Positions 49,131 through 60,549 of a stretch of 64,000 bases of DNA are shown in pieces. Made by a program: the position numbers and the translations under genes. Under the pieces are notes generated by a model. That model made no database searches. It had not been told where the DNA came from and worked only from the letters and a program-made list of their open reading frames with translations. The stretch lies in the NCBI RefSeq assembly GCF_000383615.1, contig NZ_KB911582.1, positions 528,425 through 592,424 on the forward strand, in the 5' to 3' direction. This stretch comes from Streptomyces canus 299MFChir4.1. GTDB taxonomy: Bacteria; Actinomycetota; Actinomycetes; Streptomycetales; Streptomycetaceae. The first letter of the stretch is position 1, and each line of letters begins with the position of its first letter.

Positions 49131-49985
49131 TCAGCCGTGACGGCCTGCCTTCCGCACCGTCGGCACCCGGCCGAGCTCCATACCAAACTTCTTCCGGTAC
49201 ACCTCCAGCACCTCCTCGTCCGTCTCCAACTCCCGTTCCTCCCGCGCACCGTCGGCAGCTGTCACCTTGAAGACGCGCCCGCTGAGCGTGATCCGCCCGC
49301 CGTCCTCCGTCACCCTCGAACACACCAGGGACTGCGTGAAGTGCGAGGCCGGCGAGGTGCTGTGCCACCAGGCCCCGGCCACGAAGTCACCGAGCACCCG
49401 GGGCCTCACCTCCAGCCGGTACTGACTCCTGCCGCCCACGACGACATCCAGATCCGCGGCGTCACCCCCTCCCTTCTTCACCGCACCGTCCCCGCTCCGC
49501 ACCCCCGCCGCGTCGGGTCCCGCCTCGACGATCCGGAAGGTGCCCCCGGGGTCCTCCTGCTCACCCCGCGCCCCGAACGCCAGCGGGTAGTGACTGTGCG
49601 CCCCGAACCCGACGTCGGCCAGCCACTCGCCTCCGTCCACCGTCCGTACCCGCAGCGCGAGATGGTCGTACGGGATCCCGAGCCGCCCCTCGTCGCCGTA
49701 CACCCGGCCCGCGAACAGCGTGACATCGAAGCCGAGCGCGGCCAGCAACGCCCCGAACGCCCCGTTCAGTTCGTAACAGAACCCTCCCCTCCGGGCGCCC
49801 ACCACCTTCTCCACCAGCCGCTCCTCCTCCAGCACGATCTCCTCGCCGAGGTGCACCGACAGGTTCTCGAAGGGCACGGTCTGCAGATGGCGCAGATGCA
49901 GTTCCCGCAGGACCTCCACCGTGGGCCACGCCGGGTGCTGGACTCCCAGGCGGCGGAGATATGCGTCAACCTGTGTGGGATTCAT
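49131..49985 (-). CDS. nat: Arylamine N-acetyltransferase
   Basis: A 284-residue acetyl-CoA-dependent enzyme with a Cys-His-Asp triad: Cys70 in RRGGFCYELN, His108 in PYDHLALRV and Asp124 in WLADVGFG. The N-terminal helical bundle (AYLRRLGVQHPAWPTVEVLR) and the QTVPFENLSVHLG motif are typical. A Gly/Lys/Asp-rich insertion around residues 160-185 (VRSGDGAVKKGGGDAADLD) is unusual. ATG 49985 lies inside the end of comEC, overlapping it by 20 bases. Possible roles are arylamine detoxification or amide formation; no ansamycin cluster is nearby. Confidence 0.92.
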   Translation of the reverse strand: MNPTQVDAYLRRLGVQHPAWPTVEVLRELHLRHLQTVPFENLSVHLGEEIVLEEERLVEKVVGARRGGFCYELNGAFGALLAALGFDVTLFAGRVYGDEGRLGIPYDHLALRVRTVDGGEWLADVGFGAHSHYPLAFGARGEQEDPGGTFRIVEAGPDAAGVRSGDGAVKKGGGDAADLDVVVGGRSQYRLEVRPRVLGDFVAGAWWHSTSPASHFTQSLVCSRVTEDGGRITLSGRVFKVTAADGAREERELETDEEVLEVYRKKFGMELGRVPTVRKAGRHG

Positions 49986-52653
49986 GCCTCCAGTCTCGCG
50001 CCACCCACAGCTCCCCACCGCCCGCGCCACCCTCAGCGTCATGGCTGTCCGCGCCACCATCGTTTCGGCCGCCCCTCCCGGCGACCGCCAGCGCCCCGTC
50101 CCGGTCCGTCCGCAGCACCACCGCTCCCCCGGCCCGCAGCGCGGCGACCGTACCGGGAGCCGGGTGGCCGTAGGAGTTGTCGGCGCCGACGGAGATGAGC
50201 GCGAGCCGCGGGGCGGCCCGGCGTATCAGCTCGGGGTCCTGGTAGGCCGAACCATGGTGAGCGACCTTGAGGACGTCCACCCCGGCCAGCCGCGCACCCG
50301 CAGGTGATCTCAACAGCTCCTGCTGCGCGGGGGGTTCGAGGTCACCGAGCAGGAGGAAGCGCAGCCCGGCCGACCGTACGAGCAGCGTGACGCTGGCGTC
50401 GTTGGGCCCGTCCGACGCCGGCACCGCCGGATTCCCCGGCGGCCACAGCACCTCCCAGGCCAGGGCCCCCGTACGCCGCTCCTCCCCGGCCACGGCACGC
50501 GTCACCGGGATGCGCCGGGCCGCCGCCTCCCGCCGTACGGACTCGGCCTGGTCCACCGGTTCCTCCAGTCCCGTCGTCTCGATCGCCCCCACCGAACGGC
50601 CCCGCAGCACCCCGGCCAGCCCCGCCACATGGTCGGCGTGGAAGTGGGTCAGCACCACGAGCGGCACCTTGGTGATGCCGAGCGTGCGCAGACAGCCGTC
50701 GACGAGAGCCGGATCGGGTCCGGCGTCCACGACCACGCCCGTGGCCTCACCGGCCGCCAGCACCATCGCGTCGCCCTGGCCCACGTCGCACATCGCCAGC
50801 CGCCAGCCCGGCGGTGGCCACCCCGTGATCACCCGGGCCAGCGGTGGCGGCTGCACGACCGCCAGCACGAACACCAGCGCGCAGCCCGCACACCACCAGG
50901 GATGTCTCAGCAACCGCCGCCCGACGAGCAGCAGGATCCCGGTGAGGAGAGCGAGCAGCGCCGCCCCCGTCCAGCTGCCCGGCCAGTCCACTCCCCCGCC
51001 GGGCAGCGACGCCCCGGTCCGGGCGACGTCCGCGATCCACCCGGCGGGCCAACTCGCGCACCAGGCCAGCACCTTGGCCACCGGCATCGCCACGGGTGCC
51101 GTCGCCAGCGCCGCGAAGCCCAGCACCGTGGCCGGGGCGACCGCGAACTCCACGAGCAGATTGCACGGCACCGCCACCAGGCTCACCCGCGCCGACAGCA
51201 CGGCGACCACCGGCGCGCACAGAGCCTGCGCGGCGGCAGCAGCGGCCCACGCCTCGGCCAACCGCGGCGGCACCCGGCGTCGGCGCAACGCCAGGCTCCA
51301 GCGCGGCGCGAGCGCCAGCAGGGCCCCGGTGGCCAGCACGGAGAGCAGGAAGCCGTAACTGCGGGCCAGCCACGGGTCGTACAGCACCAGCAGCAGTACG
51401 GCCGTCGCCAGCGCCGGGATCAGTGATCTGCGGCGTCCGGTCGCGAGGGCGAGCAGTGCGACGGCTCCGCAGGCCGCGGCTCGCAGCACGCTCGGGTCCG
51501 GTCGGCACACCACGACGAATCCCAGTGTGAGCCCGCCGCCGAGCAGTGCGGTCGCCCGCAGCGACACCCCGAGGCGGGGCGCCAGTCCCCGTCGCTCGAC
51601 GAGTGGGGCGAGTCCGGGCGGTCCGATGAGCAGGGCGAGCAGGATCGTGAGGTTGCTGCCGGAGACGGCGAGCGTGTGCGCGAGGTCGGTCTCCTTGAAT
51701 GCCTCGTCCAACTCGGGAGTGATCCGCGCCGTGTCCCCGACGACCAGCCCCGGCAACAGGGCCCGGGCATCCGCCGGCAACCCGTCGGTGGCTTGCCGCA
51801 ACCCTGCCCGCAACCGCCCCGCGAACCGCTGCGTCCCCGACGCCTCCGCCACGACCTCGGGCCCTCCCCGGTCCCGCACCCGCAGTACGGCCGCGACCCG
51901 GTCACCCCCCATCAGCGCCGGCGCGGCACGCGCGGTGACCCGCACCCGCGTGGACGGCAACAACCCGAGCCAGGGCGATCGAGCGGGACCCTCCACGGCG
52001 GGCGTCGGGCCGGACGTCACCCCGCCGCTCCCGGGACGACCGGCGGCCCCCACCTGTGTGCCCGAGTCGGCCCCCGCGCGGGCGTCGACGATCAACAGCA
52101 CCGGCGCACGTGTCGCCACCGCCCTCCCGTCCGCCGTCTCCACCCGCCGGACGTCGGCGCCGATGACGACTGCGGTCGGAGCCGCGTGGTCCCCCGTGAT
52201 CCGGGGGCGGGTCAGCCGGGGGTCGGAGGTCACCTGGACCTCGGCGGTCACGGTGGCGTACTGCCGGGCCAGCGCGGGCACCGGCCCCCGCCGCAGATCG
52301 GCTCCGTGCAGAGCGGCGGAGGCGGCGGCCGCCGCGACACAGAGCAGCACGGCGGCGACGGGCACCCGGCCGCCCCCACCGAGGCCCCGCACCCTGCCCC
52401 AACGTCCCGCCAACAGCACGCAGGCGAGCCCCAGACAGCCCGCGACCACCCCCATCGCCCACCCCGGGGACGCGTCCAGGGTCACGGCGGCCGTGCCCCA
52501 GGCCGCGAGCGCCGCCGGTACCAGCCGCAGATCCGTAGGCCCTTCCTGCCGCGGGTGAGCGTCCCCGAGCCGCTTCCCTGAGACGGCGTGCACGGCTGCC
52601 CGTGCCCGCGCCTCGTCCTCACTCCTCCGCCCGGCCCGCGAGTCGTCCCTCAT
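49966..52653 (-). CDS. comEC: ComEC/Rec2-family DNA-transport membrane protein
   Basis: An 895-residue protein with an N-terminal soluble/OB-like part, a central competence domain with many hydrophobic segments (LAHTLAVSGSNLTILLALLI is the family hallmark), and a C-terminal metallo-beta-lactamase-like domain (MCDVGQGDAMVL, LTHFHADHVAGLAG, VAHHGSAYQDPEL). In naturally competent bacteria ComEC forms the DNA channel; in Streptomyces the role is unclear. ATG 52653 overlaps the comEA stop by four bases. Order comEA-comEC-(nat)-holA is standard apart from the inserted genes. Confidence 0.92.
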   Translation of the reverse strand: MRDDSRAGRRSEDEARARAAVHAVSGKRLGDAHPRQEGPTDLRLVPAALAAWGTAAVTLDASPGWAMGVVAGCLGLACVLLAGRWGRVRGLGGGGRVPVAAVLLCVAAAAASAALHGADLRRGPVPALARQYATVTAEVQVTSDPRLTRPRITGDHAAPTAVVIGADVRRVETADGRAVATRAPVLLIVDARAGADSGTQVGAAGRPGSGGVTSGPTPAVEGPARSPWLGLLPSTRVRVTARAAPALMGGDRVAAVLRVRDRGGPEVVAEASGTQRFAGRLRAGLRQATDGLPADARALLPGLVVGDTARITPELDEAFKETDLAHTLAVSGSNLTILLALLIGPPGLAPLVERRGLAPRLGVSLRATALLGGGLTLGFVVVCRPDPSVLRAAACGAVALLALATGRRRSLIPALATAVLLLVLYDPWLARSYGFLLSVLATGALLALAPRWSLALRRRRVPPRLAEAWAAAAAAQALCAPVVAVLSARVSLVAVPCNLLVEFAVAPATVLGFAALATAPVAMPVAKVLAWCASWPAGWIADVARTGASLPGGGVDWPGSWTGAALLALLTGILLLVGRRLLRHPWWCAGCALVFVLAVVQPPPLARVITGWPPPGWRLAMCDVGQGDAMVLAAGEATGVVVDAGPDPALVDGCLRTLGITKVPLVVLTHFHADHVAGLAGVLRGRSVGAIETTGLEEPVDQAESVRREAAARRIPVTRAVAGEERRTGALAWEVLWPPGNPAVPASDGPNDASVTLLVRSAGLRFLLLGDLEPPAQQELLRSPAGARLAGVDVLKVAHHGSAYQDPELIRRAAPRLALISVGADNSYGHPAPGTVAALRAGGAVVLRTDRDGALAVAGRGGRNDGGADSHDAEGGAGGGELWVARDWRHESHTG

Positions 52654-53918
52654 GGCCGTACGAGATTCCGCAGATCGGCGAAGCGGCGGTCGCCGATGCC
52701 GTTGACCTCACGCAGTTCGTCCACCGAACGGAAGCCGCCGTGCCGGGTGCGGTAGTCGACGATGTGCTGGGCCAGCACGGGGCCGACCCCGGGCAGGGTG
52801 TCGAGCTGGTCCACGGTGGCCGTGTTCAAGGAGACGGGAGCCGCCGCCGTACCGGCGGGACCGCCCGTGCCCGGCGGGGGTGCGGGTGCGGGCGGGCCGC
52901 CGACGAGCACCTGCTCGCCGTCCACGAGGAAGCGCGCGCGGTTGAGCGTGTCGGTGTTCGTGCCCGGGCGCACACCACCGGCCGCCTTCAACGCGTCGGC
53001 GACCCTCGAACCGGCCGGCAACCGCTGGATCCCGGGCTCGCGGACCTTTCCACCGACGTCCACGACGATCTCGGCTCCGGGCGCACCGGCCGCGTTCGAG
53101 ACCCCGCCCGGGACGGCCGCCTCGGCCGCACGTCGCCGTCCACCTACTCCGGTCTGCCCGCTCTCCGTACCGCTCTGCGAGAACGGGGCCGCCGCGCGCA
53201 CCACTTCGGGCGCCTGGACGGACTGCGTCCGGCCCGTCCAGAAATGCTGGAGGGCGAACACCGCGGCCACGACCAGCAGTACCGAGAGCGCGACCACGTT
53301 CCGCCGCTCCAGCCCGCACCGCGTCTGCAGCCACACCGGCATCCGCTCCCGCAGAGCCAGCCCGACCCGTTCCCGCCAGTCCCCGCTCCCGTCGGCGCTG
53401 CCCCGCCAGCCGCCACTACTCCTGTCGGCGTCCAGCCAACCCTCTTCCCGAGGACCGTCGTCAGGCCGAACCCCCTCCGCGGAACCACCATCCCCCCGGC
53501 CCTCCTCGGCAGCACCCACCCACCGAGGAGCCCTCTCCACGTACCCGACCGATTCGGAGGCCGACCCGGCCTCAGCCACGTCGACGGACTCGGCGACATC
53601 GACAGCCCCGACAGCCTCCAGCCGCTCCGAACCGACCTCCACCTCCCCGTCGTCCACACCCGGCTGACGCGACCGATCCAACCGATCCGACGGCGGTCCC
53701 TTGCCCGAGTCCCTACGCTCCCCCGCCCGTTCGGCGAAGAGCACCTCCGCCCGCCGCTGGAGTTCGTCCGCCGAGGCGGCATGCCGATGCCGGACCCTGC
53801 CCCTGCCCCTGCCCCGGGTGGCCGACGGTCGACGGTGCCGGGAGCGTCCGTCGGAGAGGGGACCGCGGCCCGGCCCGCTGGTCGCCGTCGCTGTACGTGA
53901 GCGTGATCGAAGTGCCAT
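52650..53918 (-). CDS. comEA: ComEA-family DNA-binding protein
   Basis: A 422-residue protein with an unusually long N-terminal region: a basic start (MALRSRSRTATATSGPGRGP), then about 150 residues rich in Glu, Asp and Gly, then a membrane helix (NVVALSVLLVVAAVFALQHF). Outside the membrane lie a SLBB domain (IVVDVGGKVREPGIQRLPAG) and a C-terminal helix-hairpin-helix pair (LNTATVDQLDTLPGVGPVLA; VNGIGDRRFADLRNLV). This is the ComEA plan for double-stranded DNA capture. ATG 53918 is chosen; GTG 53936 is possible. Coupled to comEC. Confidence 0.88.
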   Translation of the reverse strand: MALRSRSRTATATSGPGRGPLSDGRSRHRRPSATRGRGRGRVRHRHAASADELQRRAEVLFAERAGERRDSGKGPPSDRLDRSRQPGVDDGEVEVGSERLEAVGAVDVAESVDVAEAGSASESVGYVERAPRWVGAAEEGRGDGGSAEGVRPDDGPREEGWLDADRSSGGWRGSADGSGDWRERVGLALRERMPVWLQTRCGLERRNVVALSVLLVVAAVFALQHFWTGRTQSVQAPEVVRAAAPFSQSGTESGQTGVGGRRRAAEAAVPGGVSNAAGAPGAEIVVDVGGKVREPGIQRLPAGSRVADALKAAGGVRPGTNTDTLNRARFLVDGEQVLVGGPPAPAPPPGTGGPAGTAAAPVSLNTATVDQLDTLPGVGPVLAQHIVDYRTRHGGFRSVDELREVNGIGDRRFADLRNLVRP

Positions 53919-54074
53919 GCGCCGAGGATCGGACACGTCCGCGCTCTCGCGATGATCTTGGTCAATTCCCGGGGATTACCCACCGGTTGTGGAAAACCCC
54001 GCCACCCGAACGAGTGACGGACCCACAAATCCAAGACCCGCAAATCCACCCAACGCATGACCTGGCGCCCCAAG

Positions 54075-54920
54075 TCACCGCGGCGAGACCACGACCCCCA
54101 GCAGCCCGGGGCCCGTGTGCGCCCCGATCACCGCCCCGACCTCGCTCACATGCAGGTCGGCAAGTCCGGTCACCCGCGCCCGGAGGCGGTCCGCGAGGGC
54201 CGACGCCCGGTCGGGGGCCGACAGATGGTGGACGGCGATGTCGACCGGTCCGCTGCCGGCCCGGTCCGCGGCGATCTCCTCCAGGCGGGCGATGGCCTTG
54301 GACGCCGTCCGCACCTTCTCCAGGGGCTCGATCCGCCCGCCGACGAGCTTCAGCAGGGGCTTGACGGCGAGCGCGGAACCGAGGAGGGCCTGCGCGGCCC
54401 CGATCCGGCCTCCGCGGCGCAGATAGTCGAGGGTGTCGACGTAGAAGTAGGCGGACGTGCCCGCGGCCCGCTTCTCCGCGGCCGTGACGGCCTCGTCCAT
54501 CGTGCCGCCCGTCTCCGCGGTCTCGGCGGCGGCGAGCGCGCAGAACCCGAGAGCCATGGCGATCATGCCGGTGTCGACGACGTGCACCGGCACCGGCGCC
54601 TCACGTGCCGCCATGGCCGCGGCGTCATAGGTGCCGGAGAGTTCGGCGGACAGATGCAGCGAGACGATGCCGGTCGCGCCGGACTCGGCGACCTTGCGGT
54701 AGTGCTCCGCGAAGGTTTGCGGGCTGGGTCGCGAGGTGGTGACGGGGCGTCGCTTCTGGAGCGCCTGGGCCAGCGACCGTGCGGTGATCTCGGTGCCCTC
54801 TTCCAGCGCCCGGTCACCGAGGACCACGGTCAGGGGTACCGCTGTGATGCCGTGCCGCTCCATCGTCCCCTGCGGCAGGTAGGCCGTTGAATCCGTGACG
54901 ATCGCGACATGGCGGGACAT
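54075..54920 (-). CDS. DegV-family fatty-acid-binding protein
   Basis: A 281-residue DegV protein: an N-terminal segment VAIVTDSTAYLPQGTMERHG, the TSRPSPQTFAEHYRKV motif, SLHLSAELSGTYDAA, and AGTSAYFYVDTLDYLRRGGR in the second domain. DegV proteins (FakB type) present fatty acids to FakA kinases; no fakA homologue is seen in the window. TAACCT lies seven bases before ATG 54920 with no ribosome-binding site, so a leaderless message is likely. It sits between comEA and leuS blocks. Confidence 0.92.
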   Translation of the reverse strand: MSRHVAIVTDSTAYLPQGTMERHGITAVPLTVVLGDRALEEGTEITARSLAQALQKRRPVTTSRPSPQTFAEHYRKVAESGATGIVSLHLSAELSGTYDAAAMAAREAPVPVHVVDTGMIAMALGFCALAAAETAETGGTMDEAVTAAEKRAAGTSAYFYVDTLDYLRRGGRIGAAQALLGSALAVKPLLKLVGGRIEPLEKVRTASKAIARLEEIAADRAGSGPVDIAVHHLSAPDRASALADRLRARVTGLADLHVSEVGAVIGAHTGPGLLGVVVSPR

Positions 54921-54992
54921 GAGCTGGAGGTTACCTGCCGTTGCGTCCGGGTGGCAGCCCGGCCCCTGACACCCAGGGCTGCCGTGCGGGGA

Positions 54993-55727
54993 TCAAGTCG
55001 TGCTCTCGGGACGGGGTTTCTTCTGCCAGGGGTAGGTGGGGCGCGGGCCCGGAGGGGTGATGGCGGGCCGCGTCGGTTCCTCGGCGGTGCGGGAGCGGGG
55101 CGTCTCGGGCCAGGTCTGCTGCCCGGGGCCGGCGTCGGCCGCGGGGGCCTCGGGCCACGGGGGCGGTGTCGCGGCGGGCTCTGTCTTCGTCCAGTGCCGC
55201 AGGGCGCCCGACTCGACGTCGATCTGCGCGCTCAGGGTGTCCAGGTCGTCGCCGGCGAAGCGGTGGGCGCGGTCGCGTGCCGCCCAGCGCAGGGAGTCGG
55301 CCGACTGTGTGATGCGCTCGGTGCGCTCCCGCAGGTCCGGCAGGCGCTCGGCGAGCTTCGCACGGTCGGGCTCGGACTCCAGGCGCTTGAGTTCGCCGTC
55401 CAGCTCGTGGCCGTGCGCGCTGAGCCGCTGGAAGAGGCCGAGGGACTCCTTCAGGGACTCGTCCCCGGCCGCGCCCGCGTGGAGCGCGTCCTGGGTCGCC
55501 CGCATCGAGGTGCGCAGCTTGAGCCGGAGCTGGGCCAGCTCGCCCGCCGGGCCGAGCTGGGCGAAGGACTTGGCGCGCAGAGTGTGGTCCTCGACCGTGC
55601 GCCGGGCCTGGGTGATGGTGCGGTCCACTCCGCGCTTGGCGGCACCGACCACCTTCACCGTGGCGTAGGCGCCGAGAGCCACGAAGAGCACGAAAAGCAG
55701 GGCCACGATCGCGATCACTGCTTCCAC
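54993..55727 (-). CDS. Single-pass membrane protein with coiled coil
   Basis: A 244-residue protein: an N-terminal membrane helix (AVIAIVALLFVLFVALGAYA), then a long helical stretch with heptad-like leucines and charges (AQLRLKLRTSMRATQDALHA; ELKRLESEPDRAKLAERLPD), and a Pro-rich C-terminal tail. GTG 55727 is chosen because GGAGGAG lies about five bases before it. I do not recognise a family with known function. The tail after residue 185 is disordered and acidic to neutral. It lies between degV and leuS on the same strand. Confidence 0.75.
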   Translation of the reverse strand: MEAVIAIVALLFVLFVALGAYATVKVVGAAKRGVDRTITQARRTVEDHTLRAKSFAQLGPAGELAQLRLKLRTSMRATQDALHAGAAGDESLKESLGLFQRLSAHGHELDGELKRLESEPDRAKLAERLPDLRERTERITQSADSLRWAARDRAHRFAGDDLDTLSAQIDVESGALRHWTKTEPAATPPPWPEAPAADAGPGQQTWPETPRSRTAEEPTRPAITPPGPRPTYPWQKKPRPESTT

Positions 55728-55881
55728 AACGCTCCTCCTCCGACCGGCGCGGCACTGCCCGCGCCGCTCTTCCACGGTAAACGCAACGGGCAGGCCCGGA
55801 GTTCCGCGGGAACCCCGAACCTGCCCTCACGCACCCCCTAGGGGGCCGAGACGAAATCCGGCGCACGGCGCCGGCCAGGCA

Positions 55882-58758
<2,877 letters not shown>

Positions 58759-58826
58759 GGTCCTCAAAGCTCCATCGATCGTCTCTGCCAGCGGCTGTGT
58801 CATCCGGCTGCTACATCCACCAAATG

Positions 58827-58850
58827 AAAAAACCCCTCGCACAGGAGGGG
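58827..58850 (-). terminator. Intrinsic terminator (attenuator) in the leuS leader
   Basis: On the minus strand CCCCTC, loop CTGTGC, GAGGGG, then six T. This is a classic intrinsic terminator, rare in form for Streptomyces, lying 68 bases before the leuS start. It would stop transcription when the leader peptide is translated freely. Confidence 0.85.
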
Positions 58851-58864
58851 ACGCCGCGCCGATT

Positions 58865-58890
58865 CCGACCACGTCTTCACCGGTGGTCGG
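58865..58890 (-). promoter_or_regulatory. Alternative hairpin in the leuS attenuator
   Basis: CCGACCAC pairs with GTGGTCGG (8 bp, 10-base loop), located between the leader-peptide stop and the terminator. GCCGCGC at the end of the leader frame can also pair with GCGCGGC just before the terminator. Such competing stems are expected in an attenuator; the exact antiterminator is not resolved. Confidence 0.6.
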
Positions 58891-58896
58891 GACTGA

Positions 58897-58935
58897 TCAG
58901 CGCGGCTCGCTAAGCAGAAGGCGTACGGCACGCAT
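58897..58935 (-). CDS. leuS leader peptide (Leu-Leu-Leu)
   Basis: A 12-residue open frame, MRAVRLLLSEPR, with three consecutive leucine codons (CTT CTG CTT) and a stop 138 bases before leuS. TACTCT lies exactly six bases before its ATG (58942-58947), so transcription probably begins at the AUG. Leu-starved ribosomes would stall at the Leu run and change folding downstream, preventing formation of the terminator at 58827. This is the logic of amino-acid attenuation, here applied to a synthetase gene. It is supported by the coding, stop, hairpin and terminator all being in order. Confidence 0.82.
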   Translation of the reverse strand: MRAVRLLLSEPR

Positions 58936-59076
58936 GGCGTCAGAGTACCGCAGCCGTTGAGCAAGCCGCGACGAACTTACGTATGCCTCTTTGGCACCGG
59001 GTGCCGCACTCGCCGCCGCAGTCGAGCGCACCGTCCGATCCGACAGGAACCGAACCAAGGTCAATGATTACTTCGC

Positions 59077-59087
59077 GTAACAGTTAC
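59077..59087. promoter_or_regulatory. Small palindrome before the cytochrome gene
   Basis: GTAAC-A-GTTAC, a perfect 5+1+5 inverted repeat in a locally AT-rich stretch between the leuS leader and the gene at 59218. It could be an operator for the redox operon; nothing identifies its binder. Confidence 0.35.
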
Positions 59088-59217
59088 TAAGGGGCATCGC
59101 AACAGCCCCACGGCCGTTTGATAACAACGCAATAACTCAAACGCCGTACCCATCGGTATGGCGCCACTTAGAGTGCGGCAGCGGGACCGCCTTCCCGAAC
59201 CGCTCGGAGTTGCCCCC

Positions 59218-60549
59218 ATGAACCCTCGCAGTAACAGCAGCACGCTCCCCAGGACGGGCCGGTCGGCCTACGGGGTGGCGACGGCCGTCTTCCTGCTGGC
59301 CATCCCTCTGGTCGTGGTGTACGGAGGTGTCTGGCTCCAGGACTTCCTCAACTTCGGGGCGGGCGTGGTGACGCTTGTCCTCCTCACCTGCTCCGTGATC
59401 TGGGGGCTGGTCGCGCAGGACCGGTTGATCCTCAACACCCGGCAGCGGATCGTCGCCCAGGGCGTGCACCGGATCACCGCCGTGGGCTCGATCTCGTTCC
59501 TTCTGCTGCACATCGGCATCAAACTGACCCTCGACCACACGACGTGGATCGCCGCGTTCATCCCGTTCGGGCTCGGCTTCAGCAGCAGCGGAGGCCTCAT
59601 AGGTCTCGGCACGCTGGCCGGCCAGCTCATGATCTTCGTCGGCATCACCGGCGCCCTGCGCAACCGGTTCGCGTCCCCGGCGCCGGTCGCGGCCCGCTGG
59701 CGCGCGATGCACATGCTGGCCTACCCGGCCTGGTGCGCCGGGCTGATCCACGGCCTGTACGCGGGCCGCGCGGTGAAGGCCCCGATCTTCACCTACATGT
59801 ACGCGCTCTGCGTGCTCGGCGTCATAGCGGCCCTCGCCCTGCGCTCGGCACCGCGCCCGTTCAAGCGCAAGATCACCGACCGGGTCGCCATGCTCCTGGG
59901 CGCCGAGGAGCGACCGGGCCGCGAGGAGCTGGAGGCCAGCCGGGCCAGGAGGGCCGCGGAGAGCGCCGCACCGGGCCGCGAGAGCCGCAGGGCACCCGAG
60001 TCCGCCGGTCGGCGCTCGGAGTCCGCCCTGCCGGGCTACGAGGGCCTGTCCCAGACCGGCTCCATCCCCGCCTACCAGGCCCCACCGGCCCCGGAACCGG
60101 CGGGCAGCGGGTTCGCCGCCGCCTATCGCGCCATGTCACCGGGCGCACAGCAGCCCTTCGACACCGGCCAGACCGCTCGCATGGACATGCCGATGGACAT
60201 GCAGGCCGCCACCGACCCCATCGCGCGCATGGACCCCGGCGGCAGCACCTCCGGCAGCTGGCCGGTGCCCTCCCCGCCGCCGGTCGGCGAAGCACCCCCC
60301 TCGGCCTACGACCCGCTCCAGGACACGGGGTACAACATCCCGACCTATGGCGGTAATTCGGGCACGGCCAGCTATCTCTCGGGTGATGTACGCGACACCG
60401 GTGAGACAAACACCCTGTACGGCACGTACAACCCGAACGACACGTACAACAGCGGTCCCGCCACTGATCCAACGCCCGGTCAGTCGTACGACTTCGACTC
60501 ACCGGGATCGGGCGAACCTTGGAACACGCCTTCCGGAGGCTATAGGTGA
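59218..60549 (+). CDS. Diheme cytochrome b-type (ferric-reductase-like) membrane protein
   Basis: A 443-residue protein. Residues about 15-210 hold roughly six membrane helices (YGVATAVFLLAIPLVVVYGG; FLLLHIG; LIGLGTLAGQLMIFVGITGA). Histidines occur in two spaced pairs, His84/His98 and His165/His178, on different helices. The 13- and 14-residue spacing matches the bis-haem ligands of ferric-reductase/NOX-like transmembrane domains. No FAD/NAD(P)H domain is fused; instead a disordered Pro/Gly/Met-rich tail of about 220 residues follows. The stop overlaps the start of the NuoF-like gene (GTGA), so electrons may come from that flavoprotein. ATG 59218 follows CGGAG. Confidence 0.8.
   Translation: MNPRSNSSTLPRTGRSAYGVATAVFLLAIPLVVVYGGVWLQDFLNFGAGVVTLVLLTCSVIWGLVAQDRLILNTRQRIVAQGVHRITAVGSISFLLLHIGIKLTLDHTTWIAAFIPFGLGFSSSGGLIGLGTLAGQLMIFVGITGALRNRFASPAPVAARWRAMHMLAYPAWCAGLIHGLYAGRAVKAPIFTYMYALCVLGVIAALALRSAPRPFKRKITDRVAMLLGAEERPGREELEASRARRAAESAAPGRESRRAPESAGRRSESALPGYEGLSQTGSIPAYQAPPAPEPAGSGFAAAYRAMSPGAQQPFDTGQTARMDMPMDMQAATDPIARMDPGGSTSGSWPVPSPPPVGEAPPSAYDPLQDTGYNIPTYGGNSGTASYLSGDVRDTGETNTLYGTYNPNDTYNSGPATDPTPGQSYDFDSPGSGEPWNTPSGGYR

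Noticed and set aside
49131..49985. Arylamine acetyltransferase as part of an ansamycin-type cluster
   Set aside because: Amide synthases of such clusters are related, but no polyketide synthase or AHBA genes occur in the window.
58801..58940. T-box riboswitch before leuS
   Set aside because: No T-box consensus (UGGN bulge region) or Stem I was seen; a Leu-codon leader peptide with terminator explains the region better.
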